From assembly GCF_037392515.1 (NCBI RefSeq), contig NC_090291.1, positions 15,013,001 to 15,077,000 of the forward strand: DNA of 64,000 bases, read 5' to 3'. Numbering within the stretch: the stretch's first letter is position 1; the number at the start of each line of letters is the position of its first letter. The stretch comes from Haliotis asinina (taxonomy: Eukaryota > Mollusca > Gastropoda > Lepetellida > Haliotidae). The position numbers and the translations under genes are program-made. Shown piece by piece: positions 12,797-23,930 of the stretch. The notes below the pieces were generated by a model. The model was not told the origin of the DNA. It worked only from the letters and a program-made list of their open reading frames with translations, and did not search any database.

Positions 12797-13445
12797 TCCT
12801 CACAAAAAGTTAAGCAACACACTTTTTTAGTCTCATTAATGTTCATTTATTGAAAATGCAAATCAAAGAATGATGCAACAGAAAGGTGAAACATAGGTAC
12901 ACACGGCGTAAAAATGAAATGAAATGATAATGAGCAATTACAGACTTCACCCGCGAAACACACGTGCAAAATGTGCTGAACTGGTGGAGCAAAATGTTAA
13001 CATTAAGCTTCACGACAGTAATGGACAGTGAAACAGTGTTCACTAACGCGTATGACCATCACCTGCACAAACCCAAGCATCTACACGTCTTTGCACTGAA
13101 CAAATGAGCCTTTAGAGTTGCTGTTGTGGAACGTTCTGCCATTCTCTCTGTAACGCCTTTTCAAGGTCATCCAGAGTCTTGGGGTTAACACAGTGACCGT
13201 AAACACGACGTCCAATAATGTCCCAAACATGTTCAATGGGATTAAGATCACATAACCTTGTAGGTTATCCATGTGCGTGATGTTGTTGATTTTAGCATCA
13301 TCGTTAGCAACTCTTTCTCAAGCATTAACATCCACGGACGCACATTATCATTCATAAAAATAAAGTTAGGACCTGCTTTATGTATCAGAGGAATAATTAC
13401 TGGTAGGTTTATAACGACCAGGGTGCATGTGTGAAGATAAGAGCA
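12797..13445 (-). mobile_element. Tc1/mariner-type transposon, 3' half, decayed
   Basis: The left end CTCCTCACAAAAAGTTAAGC, preceded by a TA-rich flank, resembles a Tc1 terminal repeat. Read on the minus strand, 13445 to about 13040 encodes the C-terminal half of a Tc1-type DDE transposase: IPLIHKAGPNFIFMNDNVRP around the second catalytic Asp, then DLNPIEHVWDIIGRRV, LDDLEKALQREWQNVPQQQL and VDAW..GDGHTR before a stop. At least one frameshift lies between the two blocks and a stop follows QQQL. The N-terminal half, first Asp and second terminal repeat were not found. This is a dead copy; cut-and-paste activity is known for the family only. Confidence 0.85.
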
Positions 13446-13899
13446 CATTCATGCCACAGATTTTGCATGTTGTTTCATGTCGTGTTCGGGTGATGCTGTC
13501 AATGTTATCAGATAAATCAATCCGATTGTCACTAAAGGTTGCGCATTCCTTGAATATTTACCTTTCAGCAAAAATAGCTATCGAGATTGATAGCGATATT
13601 ACACTTAAAATACTCGTTGCTTTATTGTTTGTGAGGAATATATATGCCTGGTGTCTTCTGTATGACCCACAACACCAGGTGATAAGTATCATTTGCTCGG
13701 TAGCTCATTTGAAACCGAAATTTGGAACCAAGGGTAAACGATATGAACGACATGTAAATATACTGTGGGGAAAAATGTTTGTTTCTTTATTTCCCAGGGT
13801 TCCTTCGGAAGCTTTGTATCGTATGGTTCATGGGGAAATTCGAAAAAGATAAGGGAACACGTGTGCTTTCATGTGATCTCTTATTTTTTCCCTCTGTAT
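13446..13899. other. unassigned DNA
   Basis: An open frame of 141 codons crosses this interval but has no family resemblance and no splice context. One diverged unit of the following minisatellite (GAAACCGAA.TTTGGAACCAAG) sits near 13710. Confidence 0.4.
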
Positions 13900-13904
13900 A
13901 TTTG

Positions 13905-14335
13905 AAACCGAAAGTTTGAACCAAGGGCAAATGAAATCAATGTCATGTGCACGATAGAGACAGAAATCGTAATCAAGGACAAAATGAAATCAATGTCATG
14001 TGAACTATTGAGACAGAAATGGGAATCAAGGGCAAATGAAATCAATGTTATGTGAACTATTGAGACAGAAATGGGAATCAAGGGCAAATGAAATCAACGT
14101 CATGTGAACAATAGAGACAGAAATCGCAATCAAAGACAAATGAAATCAATGTTATGTGAACCATTGAGACAGAAATGGGAATCAAGGGCAAATGAAATCA
14201 ATGTCATGTGAACTATAGAGACAGAAATGGGAATCAAGGGCAAATGAAATCAATGTCATGTGAACTATAGAGACAGAAATGGGATTCAAGCACATATGAA
14301 ATCAAAGTCGTATCAACACTTTAAACAGAAAGCCC
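13905..14335. repeat. 52-bp minisatellite, about eight units
   Basis: Starts of the string GAAATCAA recur at 13933, 13986, 14038, 14090, 14142, 14194, 14246 and 14298, a period of 52 (53 once). Units share TCATGTGAACTAT.GAGACAG and AAATGGGAATCAAGGGC. Because 52 is not a multiple of three, the repeating open frame on the minus strand is not a protein repeat. Confidence 0.95.
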
Positions 14336-14410
14336 GGTTCATTCGAATCTTTTGTTGGGTTGGGTTTACACCCTTTTCCATGTTCCATATACACATAGGT
14401 GTCATGGCGG

Positions 14411-14545
14411 AGTGTGTGAGTTAAGTTTTACGCCGTATTCAATATCCCATGGTATAGCAATATTCCAGCTATATGGCGGTGGTTTGTAAATAATCGAGTC
14501 TGGACCACACAAACCAGTGATCAACAGCATGAGCATCGACCCGAA
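14411..14545 (-). repeat. SINE-A copy, 5' truncated
   Basis: Only the tail-proximal half is present, from GAGTTAAGTTTTACGCCG through ATGGCGGTGGTTTGTAAATA to GAGCATCGACC. A short internal duplication (TCAATATCCCATGGTATAGC) interrupts it. Confidence 0.82.
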
Positions 14546-15299
14546 CTTCATGGGTGTGTCATAGTGGAAAAATAGAAGACTACTATAAATCCTAACATTT
14601 TCTCCGTTACGTTAAAAATTGAACATGACTTAATGCACGATAGTAGCGCATTCTCCCTAATAAAATCCCTGATGTAGTAGAGGCAGGTAACCATTATAAA
14701 GGTTCTCAACAAGTCCAGATTTGGATGGAGACTGGAGCAAAGTGGTAAACGCATTAACTCCAAGGAAGGTCCAGTTACAATTCGCTGTGCAGAGTTGTGT
14801 CCCTTTAACATTCTTGGTACTTGTGATAAAGTGTTCGAATCCCGGTCCGCCATTCTGGGATTTAACTGCACTACCTCTTGCAAACTGTTTTAAAACAAAT
14901 TCAGCTCACTCTCTTGAGAAAAAGCAGATCAACTGTTCAGTCTTCGTGTTATTTTTAAGAACAACTTTATCTTTTAAAAATGAATGTACAAACTGAGAAA
15001 TAAAAATAGAGGAAAACAATTTGATTAAAAATAATTAGAGCACCTGTGCAGACAAGCACGTGAACACCTGTAAAGACCACTTGCAGAATGACAGTTGAAC
15101 TTTATCCGCCTCCAAGTGATAAGACAACACTCTCTATTATCGCAGAGAGAGGTGTTCAGTGAAATGCAGCTGGTGAAGTGAAATACAGTTCAATGTCGCG
15201 TTGAAGAATCTTGCATTTACAATCTTAAACAAAGAAACGCATAAACCATTTCAGAAGAATGTAATGGTTGAAGAGCAGTTACATCGTCTAATTACAATC
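14546..15299. other. unassigned DNA
   Basis: Short overlapping open frames at 14548-14996 have no resemblance to known proteins. Confidence 0.4.
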
Positions 15300-15990
15300 G
15301 CAAAAAAGGTGAAAATTCACACGTCTATAGACGGTGAGTTCGCAAACACAACAGCCGCCGTGATTGTTGTGTTTCTGCTTATCGAGTCAACAAGATGCCG
15401 TCAAAGTCCGTACACTTGGCAGCAATTACTGCTCGGGACTGTCTTGGCACGGACTGGATAAGTCGATTAAGTCACTCTCGTCACAATATTCTTCAGCCAT
15501 TTTTCCTGCTATGCAATGGCCGGTTAACGTCGTGGAAGCGCCTTAAACGTGTTTTGGCGTTGACGTACACGCCGTGCGTAAATACGCTTTCTTCCATCAC
15601 GCCGGAGAATCAGACTCACCCCCAGTCCCAGACTTTAGCCTTTGCGCAGATAGAAGTTTCTCAAAACATGGGGTACAGATGGCCTTCTTGGTCGAATCTC
15701 CACTTCATGGCAGTTTGGTTGCAAATCCTTCTCAAACTAGGGATGCGTTATGCAGTCTCCACAGCTGTGGCAAGACGGTGACGCAAGTGATCAAATCGGA
15801 TGGCGTCCTGGGCTTGCTAATTCTTGGTCGGCTGCTTATCACTCTATATGAAGAATTTGTCCGCAGCAAACGATCCCAAAGTCGAAAAATGGTTCTCCAA
15901 TGAGCGTTGAAATATCAAGCAACTGCAGACTGCGACTCGCGAGCTTCACGCCGGCCCATGGCGATGTTTCCATTGGCGGCACTTAGTCGA
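15300..15990. other. GC-richer block with unresolved coding potential
   Basis: This block is visibly richer in GC and CpG than its surroundings, with overlapping open frames on both strands. On the minus strand the string AGGAAAAATGGCTGAAG (ATG at 15500) opens an acidic peptide MAEEYCDESDLIDLSSPCQD then SPEQ before a stop at 15426-15428. On the plus strand, frames at 15395-15781 and 15574-15903 overlap each other. None matches a family I know. It could be a promoter with a first exon, an old element, or chance. Confidence 0.25.
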
Positions 15991-16197
15991 TGCATCATGA
16001 TTTCCAAATACAAAAGACAAAAGTAAACCACAACGTTTGCCTTTTAATAGTGATCGACATTGTATGCTTTTCCGCATACCTGCTTGTACATTTTCCTTTG
16101 CATGTTTTCTTGGTGACGCTTTGGCGATTAGATCTTGTAAAACAAGTGAAACCGTTTTTTGTGCTGAACCTGTTCACACTAAAAGATGATGTTTTGG

Positions 16198-16365
16198 ACA
16201 CGCACGCACGCACGCACGCACGCGCACACACACACATACATCGCACGTCTCACGGACGAAACCGCTGAAGAGAATGACTTCTCCCTGAAGATACAGTTGA
16301 AACATATAGAAGAAGATCCGTGTGTGTGTGTGTGTGTGTGCGCGCGCGCGCGTGAGTGTGTGGGT
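16198..16365. repeat. two alternating purine-pyrimidine microsatellites
   Basis: A (GCAC)n/(CA)n tract at 16200-16240 and a (GT)n(GC)n tract at 16319-16350 flank about 80 bp of unique sequence. Both are Z-DNA-prone and are reverse complements in character. Confidence 0.9.
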
Positions 16366-17080
16366 GTGCGTGGTGCCATAGGTCTTGCACTTAAAATTGT
16401 GGTATAATGAGGTGGTAAGTTACATGAGGAGAGTTAGCTCAAGACAAAATCCTTCCGAGTTCGAACCCGTATACTGGAACACTGAGATACTATGCGACAT
16501 TGATACTCGGCTCACTGTAAACCGACGTCGAGCACCACGTCTTAACGTGTTTTAATATGACGCTTCGAACCACCAACCTACAACTCTTTAGTCAGCCGTT
16601 CCATCCACAACACCACTGACCAAGTGATGGCAGTGATGATAGTAGGTATCAACCACTTGTTTTGGACCGTATACTGTTGTTTTGAAGGCGTGATATACTA
16701 GAATGTCGTCCTGCATGTACACTGACCGCTCGACAAGATGCTGGTGTAAGGTCAATGGTCAGTTAATATACTGACCTTTAGTTGGCATTCTCTTGTGTAT
16801 ATTGCATACTGCATGCGGTGTTGGTGTAAGGTCAAATAAATAAGTCGACTAATTAAAACTTGTATCGTGTATACTGAATATAGATCACTGCGTTCTTGAT
16901 GGGTTAACGGTCAGTAAAGTAAAGTAAACAATGTATTGACATGTCTCCTGTATAATATGTCCCTGTGTATGTAATTTTAGCGTTGAATTAACACACTTGA
17001 TGGATTAATGAGTGAGTAGGGTTATGCAAATGTAATTTTGAAAATAAATATTCAAATGGTCAACGCAGATGCCGCACTGA
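16366..17080. other. unassigned DNA with decayed tRNA-like fragments
   Basis: Strings such as GAGTTCGAACCCGT (about 16457) look like B-box remnants of decayed SINEs, but no full copy can be drawn. No gene was recognised. Confidence 0.35.
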
Positions 17081-17081
17081 G

Positions 17082-17455
17082 TTTACGAAAATGTACCCAT
17101 TACAGGGATACAAACCCGAACCTACGGTGGGACGAGCGAGTGAGTGAGTGAGTTTAGTTTTTCGCCGCACTCAGCAATATTCCAGCTATATGGCGGCGGT
17201 CTGTAAATAATCGAGTCTGGACCAGACAATCCAGTGATCAACAACATGAGCATCGATCTGCGCAATGGGGAACGGATGACATGTGTCAACCAAGTCAGCA
17301 AGCCTGACCACCCGATCCCGTTAGTCGCCTCTTACGACAAGCATAGTCGCCTTTTATGACAAGCATGGGTTGCTGAAGGCCTATTCTACCCAGGGACCTT
17401 CACGGGTCGGTGGGACGAGCGAACGCTTTATAAACTAAGGTACCCTAGTTGACAT
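17082..17455 (-). repeat. SINE-B copy split by a SINE-A insertion
   Basis: The two halves, GTACCCATTACAGGG..CCGAACCTACGGTG (to 17139) and GACGAGCGAACGCTTTATAA..GGTACCCTA (from about 17411), join into a reverse SINE-B once the SINE-A at 17140-17408 is removed. Confidence 0.85.
17140..17408 (-). repeat. SINE-A copy nested in SINE-B, 14-bp TSD
   Basis: A complete 269-bp reverse copy from GTGAGTGAGTGAGTTTAGTT to GGGACCTTCACGGGTC. The target-site duplication GGTGGGACGAGCGA is exact at 17126-17139 and 17409-17422, and the duplicated site is internal to a SINE-B. Confidence 0.96.
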
Positions 17456-17539
17456 GAAAACGTTGTCACAGAAATGCTCCTGGTTCGATCCCAGACATGG
17501 TTTACATCATACTCTATACGTGCTATATTAGTCCAGTAG

Positions 17540-17690
17540 ACAATGTCGACCAAAATGGACCTTGTTTCTAAACTTGGTTGATTGGGTCGCATTGGCCTGA
17601 TGACGTAAGTCCTGGTTCAAGCCTCCAGGCACTGGTTTGTCTGGTCCAAACTGGACTTCACAGACCTACATGGCAGAACCTAAACAAGAC
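17540..17690 (-). repeat. very old SINE-A remnant
   Basis: Only scattered strings survive: CTTGGTTGATTGGGTCGCAT, CACTGGTTTGTCTGGTCCA and GTGACATAAAACAGCACTCTC. They appear in the sense-strand order, so the strand given is uncertain. Confidence 0.35.
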
Positions 17691-17699
17691 AGGCAGTGA

Positions 17700-18053
17700 C
17701 ATAAAACAGCACTCTCAAGCAGTACAGTGGAGACAGCAGACAGAGTGTTGACTGAGCAGCTAATTCGGGTTCGAACCTGTACCGTGGAAACTGAACATCT
17801 GCCCAAGAAGGTAGGTTATCACAGGAGACGGTGTTGGCGTGTCACACGTATGATGTGGGTTCGATCCGTCCACAGAAGCAAAATGAAATAACTGGAGCGT
17901 ATGCCATATTAAGGATAATAATATCAAGATTCGGTTTTCCTTTAAGTAATGACACAACTAATGAATTATTGTAACATATTTAGGAATCAACCTGTCTTTT
18001 ACTTCTGGCATAACAGAATCGGTCAATATTTCAGAATTGTTTGCATTTTTTCT

Positions 18054-18108
<55 letters not shown>

Positions 18109-19310
18109 AAATAGAGAGCAATAGAATATCAATTACATTAAAAAAGAAAAAGAAAGAACGAACGAAATAAAAAAATGTAAATAGAGGTGTTTCGGACTTC
18201 TGGCATAACAGCTAAACACATGTAATAAGATGTCTTCTATTTCTAGCGTTAGACATTAACTCATTTAATATTTAACTTCTGATGCAACAGATTATCACAT
18301 ATGTATAAATTAAGATTCGGGGTATCTTCTACTTCTGTCATAACATATTAACTCGTGCAATATTTAAGTGCCTTTAGTTTTGTCATAACAGATAAAATTG
18401 AACTAAGGTAACATGAAAGAATCGTGTCCTTGATGTCATTTGAGTAATATACTCCATACAATATAAATATGAGGTCAAGGTTGAGCGATTTCACATTTCA
18501 TTACAATGTACAGTGTGAGTGTTTTCTGCTCTTTGGGGCGACATCATACCAAAAAGAACAACATGTTATTTATCCCGATGTGTTAACTGCAACAAGTCTC
18601 GTTTAATGTCAGACTTGACCGAATTACACCAGTTGCGAGTTACCAACCTACCTTTCCCTCGCAGTCAACACAGTGTTTGTTACTTCCAAAACGAGGGCAA
18701 TGTATGCAGCTAGGTTGCGCGACCGGCAGTACTGAATCATCAGAAATCGGCGTCCGAGGGTTGTGGTGACATCTGTTTGAATAAATTTATAATTTCAATT
18801 AACGAGAGACAGTATTAATGCAATAATGGCGTTTTAAGTTGCACAGGTGCATGGATTTTTTTTTCATTTTATTTCCCCGACGTACAATATGACTGGGCTC
18901 CGGTCCATGCGGCGTATAAAAATAGCGGAGCCAGTTTAAGAGGAGGGGGTTTCCGTTCAAGGCCGTGACCGCCTTACCTAGGGTCAAACTGACCATGGAC
19001 CATGGAGGTCAGGCTCTTTCAGGAATCGTGCTTGTGGATGTATTTATAAATGTGATTAGGATTTGTCCAGTACAAGGCTGCTTACACCATAAACCCAATG
19101 TTTTCATAACCTGGCCTCACCCCACGGAATGTATGTTCTCTGGCGAAAAGTGGAATTAACGGTAAATTAGTATAGCTATAAATGGTGGACGAGATTTTAT
19201 ACTTCCCGACGCGCAGTAGTACATGGGGTTTTATATTTTGAAAAAAAAGAACATAATAATATATTCTTTGCTTTGTCACGACCATCATCTACATAAGGAA
19301 GTCATGATGA
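17700..19310. other. unassigned DNA
   Basis: Two B-box-like strings (GGGTTCGAACCTG at 17765 and GGGTTCGATCC at 17857) hint at eroded SINE heads. An open frame at 18519-18713 is unrecognised. No gene supported. Confidence 0.4.
18055..18105. repeat. (GA)n microsatellite
   Basis: About 25 uninterrupted AG units. Confidence 0.98.
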
Positions 19311-19510
19311 CCCGTGAAGGTTGGAATTTGTCTTCAGTAGCCCATGCTTGTCGAAAGGCTATTAACGGGATCGGGTGGTCAGGCTTGCTGACTTGGTTCA
19401 TGTCACCGTAATCCAATCGCGTAGATGGATGCTCGAGATGTGACTGGGAGTCAGACTAGATTATTCACATGTAGCTGGAAAATTTATCAGTGCGGCGACA
19501 AACAGCAAAC
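19311..19510 (+). repeat. SINE-A copy, AAAC-tailed subtype
   Basis: Starts TGACCCGTGAAGGTTGG, keeps AACGGGATCGGGTGGTCAGG and ends GTGCGGCGACAAACAGCAAAC. It has several internal deletions compared with the ACTC-tailed form. Confidence 0.8.
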
Positions 19511-19529
19511 AGACGAATTCCAAGTGGTT

Positions 19530-19632
19530 GATATCAGGATCGACAGTCTATGCATTACCTGTACAGTGGAACACTCAGTTATGTTATCTACCCGATCCTT
19601 ACGCTGCATTCATAGCACTGTCCCAGCAGTAA
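19530..19632 (-). repeat. repeat segment adjoining a SINE-B tail, copy 1
   Basis: About 100 bp next to the tail end of the following SINE-B matches 30912-31022, next to another SINE-B: ATCGACAGTCTATGCATTA versus ATCAACAGTCTAAGCATTA, CACTCAGTTATGTTATCTAC versus CACTCAGTTATTGTATCCAC, and CCCGATCCTTAC in both. The SINE plus this segment therefore exists as a longer unit at two sites. Confidence 0.75.
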
Positions 19633-19796
19633 TGAGTAAGCGAGTGTTGTTTTACGCCGCTTTAGCAATATTCCAGCAATATCACGGCGGGGGACACCAG
19701 AAATGGGCTTCATACATTGTAACCATGTGGGGAATCGACCCCGGGCCTTAGATGTGACGAGCGAGTGCCTTAACCACTAGACTACTCCACCGCTCC
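19633..19796 (-). repeat. SINE-B copy, full length
   Basis: Reverse copy from GAGTAAGCGAGTGTTGTTTT to TAACCACTAGACTACTCCAC. The central GGCGGGGGACACCAGAAAT is well kept. Confidence 0.9.
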
Positions 19797-20372
19797 ATCC
19801 TACTTGTAAACTGTCAGATTTGGATGGCGTGCTATATATTTTATGCAGTTCGACAGATTGTCATGTGAACACTTCTCGGCCAATGAAAATAGAACAAAAA
19901 TTCTCGTTCATATAACAATGCTGTATATATATTTATATCGGGTCCACGGTGACAGGTGTGGACCTGATAATATATGTACAACTGTCTAATATAACGAACA
20001 ATTGTGTAATGTAATGAAATATTTCAATATTATTTCTGCAATTCATATTGCAAACAATAATTTAGTCTTGCTCAAAAACTTGAACCGGTGGGCCAGAATG
20101 AATGAGCGAAGGATCGCTAGAAATACGACAGTATATATTATACAATGTCATATCAAATATTAAGTGGTTTTGAATTTTATCTGTTCGGGAGGGTCATGAA
20201 AATACTCACCCACGCGCGCACGCACCATCACACGGCTGTATTAGTGATTGGTACCAGGAGCGGAGGAGAGAATTCCCAAAATATCTCGAACATATCATAT
20301 ACTAAGTGTTTTTTACTTTTATTTGATCGGGGATTGGCATGAACGTATGCACTCGCACACACACTCAGACAC

Positions 20373-20643
20373 GACCAGTGGATCCGGGGTAGAATAGGTC
20401 TTCAGAAACCTATGTTCCATAAAAGGCGACCATGCTAGTCGTAAGAGGCGACTAACGGGATCGGGTGGTCCGGCTCGCTGACTTGGTTGTCACATATCGT
20501 CGGTTCCGAACTGCGCAAATCGACGTTCATGCTGTTGATCATTGGGTTGTCTGGTCCGGACTCGATTATTTACAGATGCCGCCATAAAACGGGAATATTG
20601 CTGAGTGTGGCATAAAACTAAACTCATTCACACTCACACACAC
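20373..20643 (+). repeat. SINE-A copy
   Basis: The 5' end is eroded (CCAGTGGATCCGGGGTAGAA). The rest is intact through GAATATTGCTGAGTGTGGCA to an ACTC/ACAC tail. Confidence 0.88.
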
Positions 20644-21163
20644 GGCTGTGAAAATGACCGTTCCCTTTGTTTTCCCACATGAGACACCATTTCCTGACAA
20701 TCAGTCATAGCTACACCTCTTGTGTACACCCTATGTGTATTTCCTTACTTTTCAAACTCTTACATCCGCATTTGATTCCTTTTAATAGAAAACAGTTCCT
20801 GGTGTAAGTTTCCCGCGGGTTAAGTAGAAATCGAAAGTTTAATCAAGGTCCGTGTGCTGGCCAATCAACGACTCTCAATGCATGTCGGTTGTCATCATGA
20901 CGTGTCAAACTGGATCCAGACAATGCAATGATGGTGATAATGTTAATACACATAATAATAATTTGTGAGACCTTGCCAATAGGGATCCTATTTGTCCTGA
21001 CACCTCACCTTCAGGATATTCTCTCTGGCAACAGGATTATTAAAAACGCACTGTGAACGCACATCCTGTTCACCTCTCCTTTTGAAACCTTCTCATCAGC
21101 CGGTTAGCGTCGAGACTTATACATTCTGAGCACGAATATGAGGCTAAAAAACCCAAGTGAACT
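20644..21163. other. unassigned DNA
   Basis: No coding or repeat match recognised. Confidence 0.45.
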
Positions 21164-21445
21164 CTTTCTCGGGCATCGGCGCGTTACTTTTATTTGTGCA
21201 CGTACACAAGTTTTTCTTGCTATTAAAAAAAGTGACTTGGCCGGGTCCAGATCATCCATTTGTCTGCTATTAGAATGAGTGCCTGTATGAACGAGTGTGA
21301 CAACCCATTAACACGAGCTAAACTTCCCAAGCTGTATTTATGAAAGAAAACAAAAATAAAAAACAAAAATGTGCTCCTCCCTCGTCACTTTTTCTGTATC
21401 AAAAATTTAAGAAAAAGCCCTACCGACCTCGTCACTTTTGAAAAG
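21164..21445 (+). repeat. unclassified 280-bp repeat, copy 1
   Basis: This matches the reverse complement of 30475-30750 along its whole length. Anchors in order: TTTCTCGGGCATCGGCGCG, TTTTTAATAG/AAAAAAGTGACTTGGCC, GAACGAGTGTGAC, ATTAACACG.GCTAAACTTCC, and CTCGTCACTTTTGAAAA at the right end. No reading frame, tRNA-like head or simple tail is visible. Confidence 0.8.
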
Positions 21446-21835
21446 ATGAGCCAGGGAAACGTTTAATTATTTTTCTGCAGCCGAAGCAGAGCATTTACAT
21501 TCAGCAGATCATATTTCCTGGATCTCGAAAACGAGCTTGAACGAATTTTTCCGAATAATTTATAACGAAGGTTGCACCATTCTACGAGTTGGTCACTAAT
21601 GACGTTAGGAAAGGGAACATTCGTCATTCACTCCTGGTTCACTTAAGACGACCTTGTATGGTGTTGTCCTCAGTTCTCCATGAAATGGCAATATTTCTTA
21701 TTAAAGGTTCTAATTTCAACGAGATTGTGTTGAGATCGATATCTCAATGAAAGGTACGCCATGTTGTTAAACTGGAAAATTGGTTATCCAGACGAGGAGA
21801 ATCAGCGTTGTCCGTATGGTTATCTCCCAAAACTT

Positions 21836-23314
21836 CTACATGCCAAAACGTCAGAGTCAAGGCAGAAGTATGCACGTACCTATAGGCACAATGGAACAGT
21901 CCAGGGGTGGGATTATAGCGGGAGTAATTGGGAGTAGAGGTTCAGTAACAGCTTATTACTTAATAAATAAGATGCAAACCTTTTATACGTATACAGTAAC
22001 TACATCATCCAAGCTCACCAATCAGTGGAGACATAAATTAATTAGCTAATGAAAACGTCAGTCTTCTCACTTTATAAGAGATTAAAACTGTGTTATATAA
22101 CCTATGTGAACCTGCAGTAGGAATATGCAAAATGGCTGGCATAAGAAAAGTAGAGTTTGTAACCTCACAGAAAGGAATCCCACAAGTCTGCTAGACGGTT
22201 ATGTGTACAACAAGAATGTTGTCCGGCAAATTTGTATACACTGGAAGTGTGTGAAGTCCACATGCAATGGAAGATTATCAACGCCGGGTGATTTTGTTAC
22301 GAATGTCACGGACCACAACCATGCACCAGAAGACAGCACGACCGCCAGTCCACAACTTACACTAGACTGTTCAGACGTCTCAAGACTGAAGTGCAACACA
22401 AACTGAATCGCCTAGCACCCGCCCGTATTCAAACTGACTTTGAGATAAGTGCCATCCGTGCAGTAGAAAGTGAGTTTCCTGGTATCGAATTGAAGGGATG
22501 CTTCTGTTACTATTGCCAAGCCATTGGGCGCAAGGTTTAGGACCTCGGACTGACCGTTCAGTACAAGGAAAACCCCGCTGTCCAGACATGGATCAGAAGA
22601 GCTGCCGGCCTTGCCCTTCTGCTCGTAGATGTCGTCCAGGACACTTGGGTTGATGCCATGGAGTCAGCCCCAGATGTGCCTCAAGCTACTGTCGTCAACG
22701 ACTACAACAATGGAGACACCTCCACGTGGGTCGACGATGACGCCAGATTTCCCATCCAGCTTTGGAATCATCACCTGACAGTCGGACTCCGCACCAACAA
22801 CAACTTGGAGGGATTCCACAGCAGACTCAACCAGACCTTGCCCCATTGCCATCCGAATATCTTCAGATTCACTGAAGTGATTGATAAGTTTGAGGCAGCA
22901 GACAAGGCAAAGACTGCTTAACTTGAATATGGAGCAGCCCCACCCACAAGAAAACGTGTCTACAGGGAGACAGAGAATCGACTTTTGAGACTGAAGGACA
23001 AGCTACTCACCAGGCAGAAAACACCAAAGGAATTCCTAGATGCTGTCGGCCACCTCCTAAAACTTGCCTAATGACAGAACAAAATTTTATAAAATCAATA
23101 CCATGTATTTTTTTTTAATATTGATATATTACATGTTTATTTATAATATTGTTATGCCAATAAACGGTTGATCGTGTACCTCATGTAGTTTTATTCAACT
23201 TGATCAACTAGTCGGACTAGTCCATTCAGTGCACGTGGGGTAAGGGTCAGGGGATTTCCTGTGCACTGGACCATGCATTTTGTTGTGTAGTCTGTAGACG
23301 TTTTGGCATGTAGA
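21836..23314 (+). mobile_element. deleted Mutator-like (MULE) element with FLYWCH finger
   Basis: The exact 17-mer CTACATGCCAAAACGTC at 21836-21852 recurs as its reverse complement at 23298-23314, with weaker similarity continuing inward for about 30 bp. It encloses transposase remnants of the FLYWCH-MULE type. I read these as eroded terminal inverted repeats of a 1.48-kb derivative. MULE target duplications of 8-10 bp could not be seen, so the true outer ends may lie further out. Confidence 0.6.
22125..23071 (+). pseudogene. FLYWCH-MULE transposase remnant
   Basis: The N-terminal part (22125-22406) is a FLYWCH zinc finger: LDGYVYNKN, then the Trp-Cys core HWKCVKSTCNGRLST and the His pair DHNHAPE. 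The C-terminal part resembles the end of MULE transposases: TDFEISAIRAVESEFPGIEL, KGCFCYYCQAIGRKV, WNHHLTVGLRTNNNLEGFHS and QTLPHCHPNIF, ending at VGHLLKLA. The segment between them that should carry the first catalytic Asp is missing, there is a frame change near 22170 and another near 22380, and stops follow GRKV (about 22538) and KAKTA (22921). A poly(A)-type AATAAA lies near 23158. The copy cannot encode a transposase. Confidence 0.85.
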
Positions 23315-23387
23315 GGTTGTGGCAGGACGCTGTCTGCATTAACGGGGTTTTGTTAAATTCAGGTCACGCCTGTTCACGCATTTAAAT

Positions 23388-23520
23388 AGTCAGTTTAGTT
23401 TAGTCTACGTCTCTTTTAGCTATATTCCAGCAGGGAGCCTATATAGAGAGAGTATCCCTGTTTCCAGCAATATCAAGACGGACACCAGAAATAGGCTTCA
23501 CACATTCTCCCATGAACCTG
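23388..23520 (-). repeat. SINE-B fragment
   Basis: Reverse copy with an insertion (GGAGCCTATATAGAGAGAG) between TATATTCCAGCA and CCAGCAATATCAAGACGGAC. It stops before the head. Confidence 0.65.
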
Positions 23521-23930
23521 ATATAGCTGTGTTGGTAAGCTTTTTTTGTAAATTAATACTTTCTGACATATGTTTGACCTCATAAAGGTCAAGGTCCCGA
23601 CCCACTCGTATCGTATCATTCCGGGTTCAGTCGAGTAGCGACGTCTTCCTATTGTTTACGGAAAGGCGCGAATGATGACGAAATGCTCCGAACCGTTGAT
23701 AATGGACTGACGAGTCGGGGTGTCCTGGCCGTCAATTACAGTACTCACGTTATCGAGCCTACATCATTGTGGTTTATAAAGGTCCTGGTGAAAGTGAAAA
23801 ACGCTTTTTTTAAAATAAAAACACGCTTATTAACACATTACATATATGATTACATTTTCTCTCTCTCCTTTTCGCAATTGTTGGGAGTAAGTCAGGGGTA
23901 CTCTACAAGTCTTACAGGTACACTGATGAA

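Noticed and set aside
13427-13852. A 141-codon plus-strand frame
   Set aside because: Overlaps the Tc1 fossil at its start, no family resemblance, no splice context.
13881-14087. A repeating-protein frame on the minus strand
   Set aside because: The 52-bp unit is not a multiple of three, so the apparent repeat drifts out of frame.
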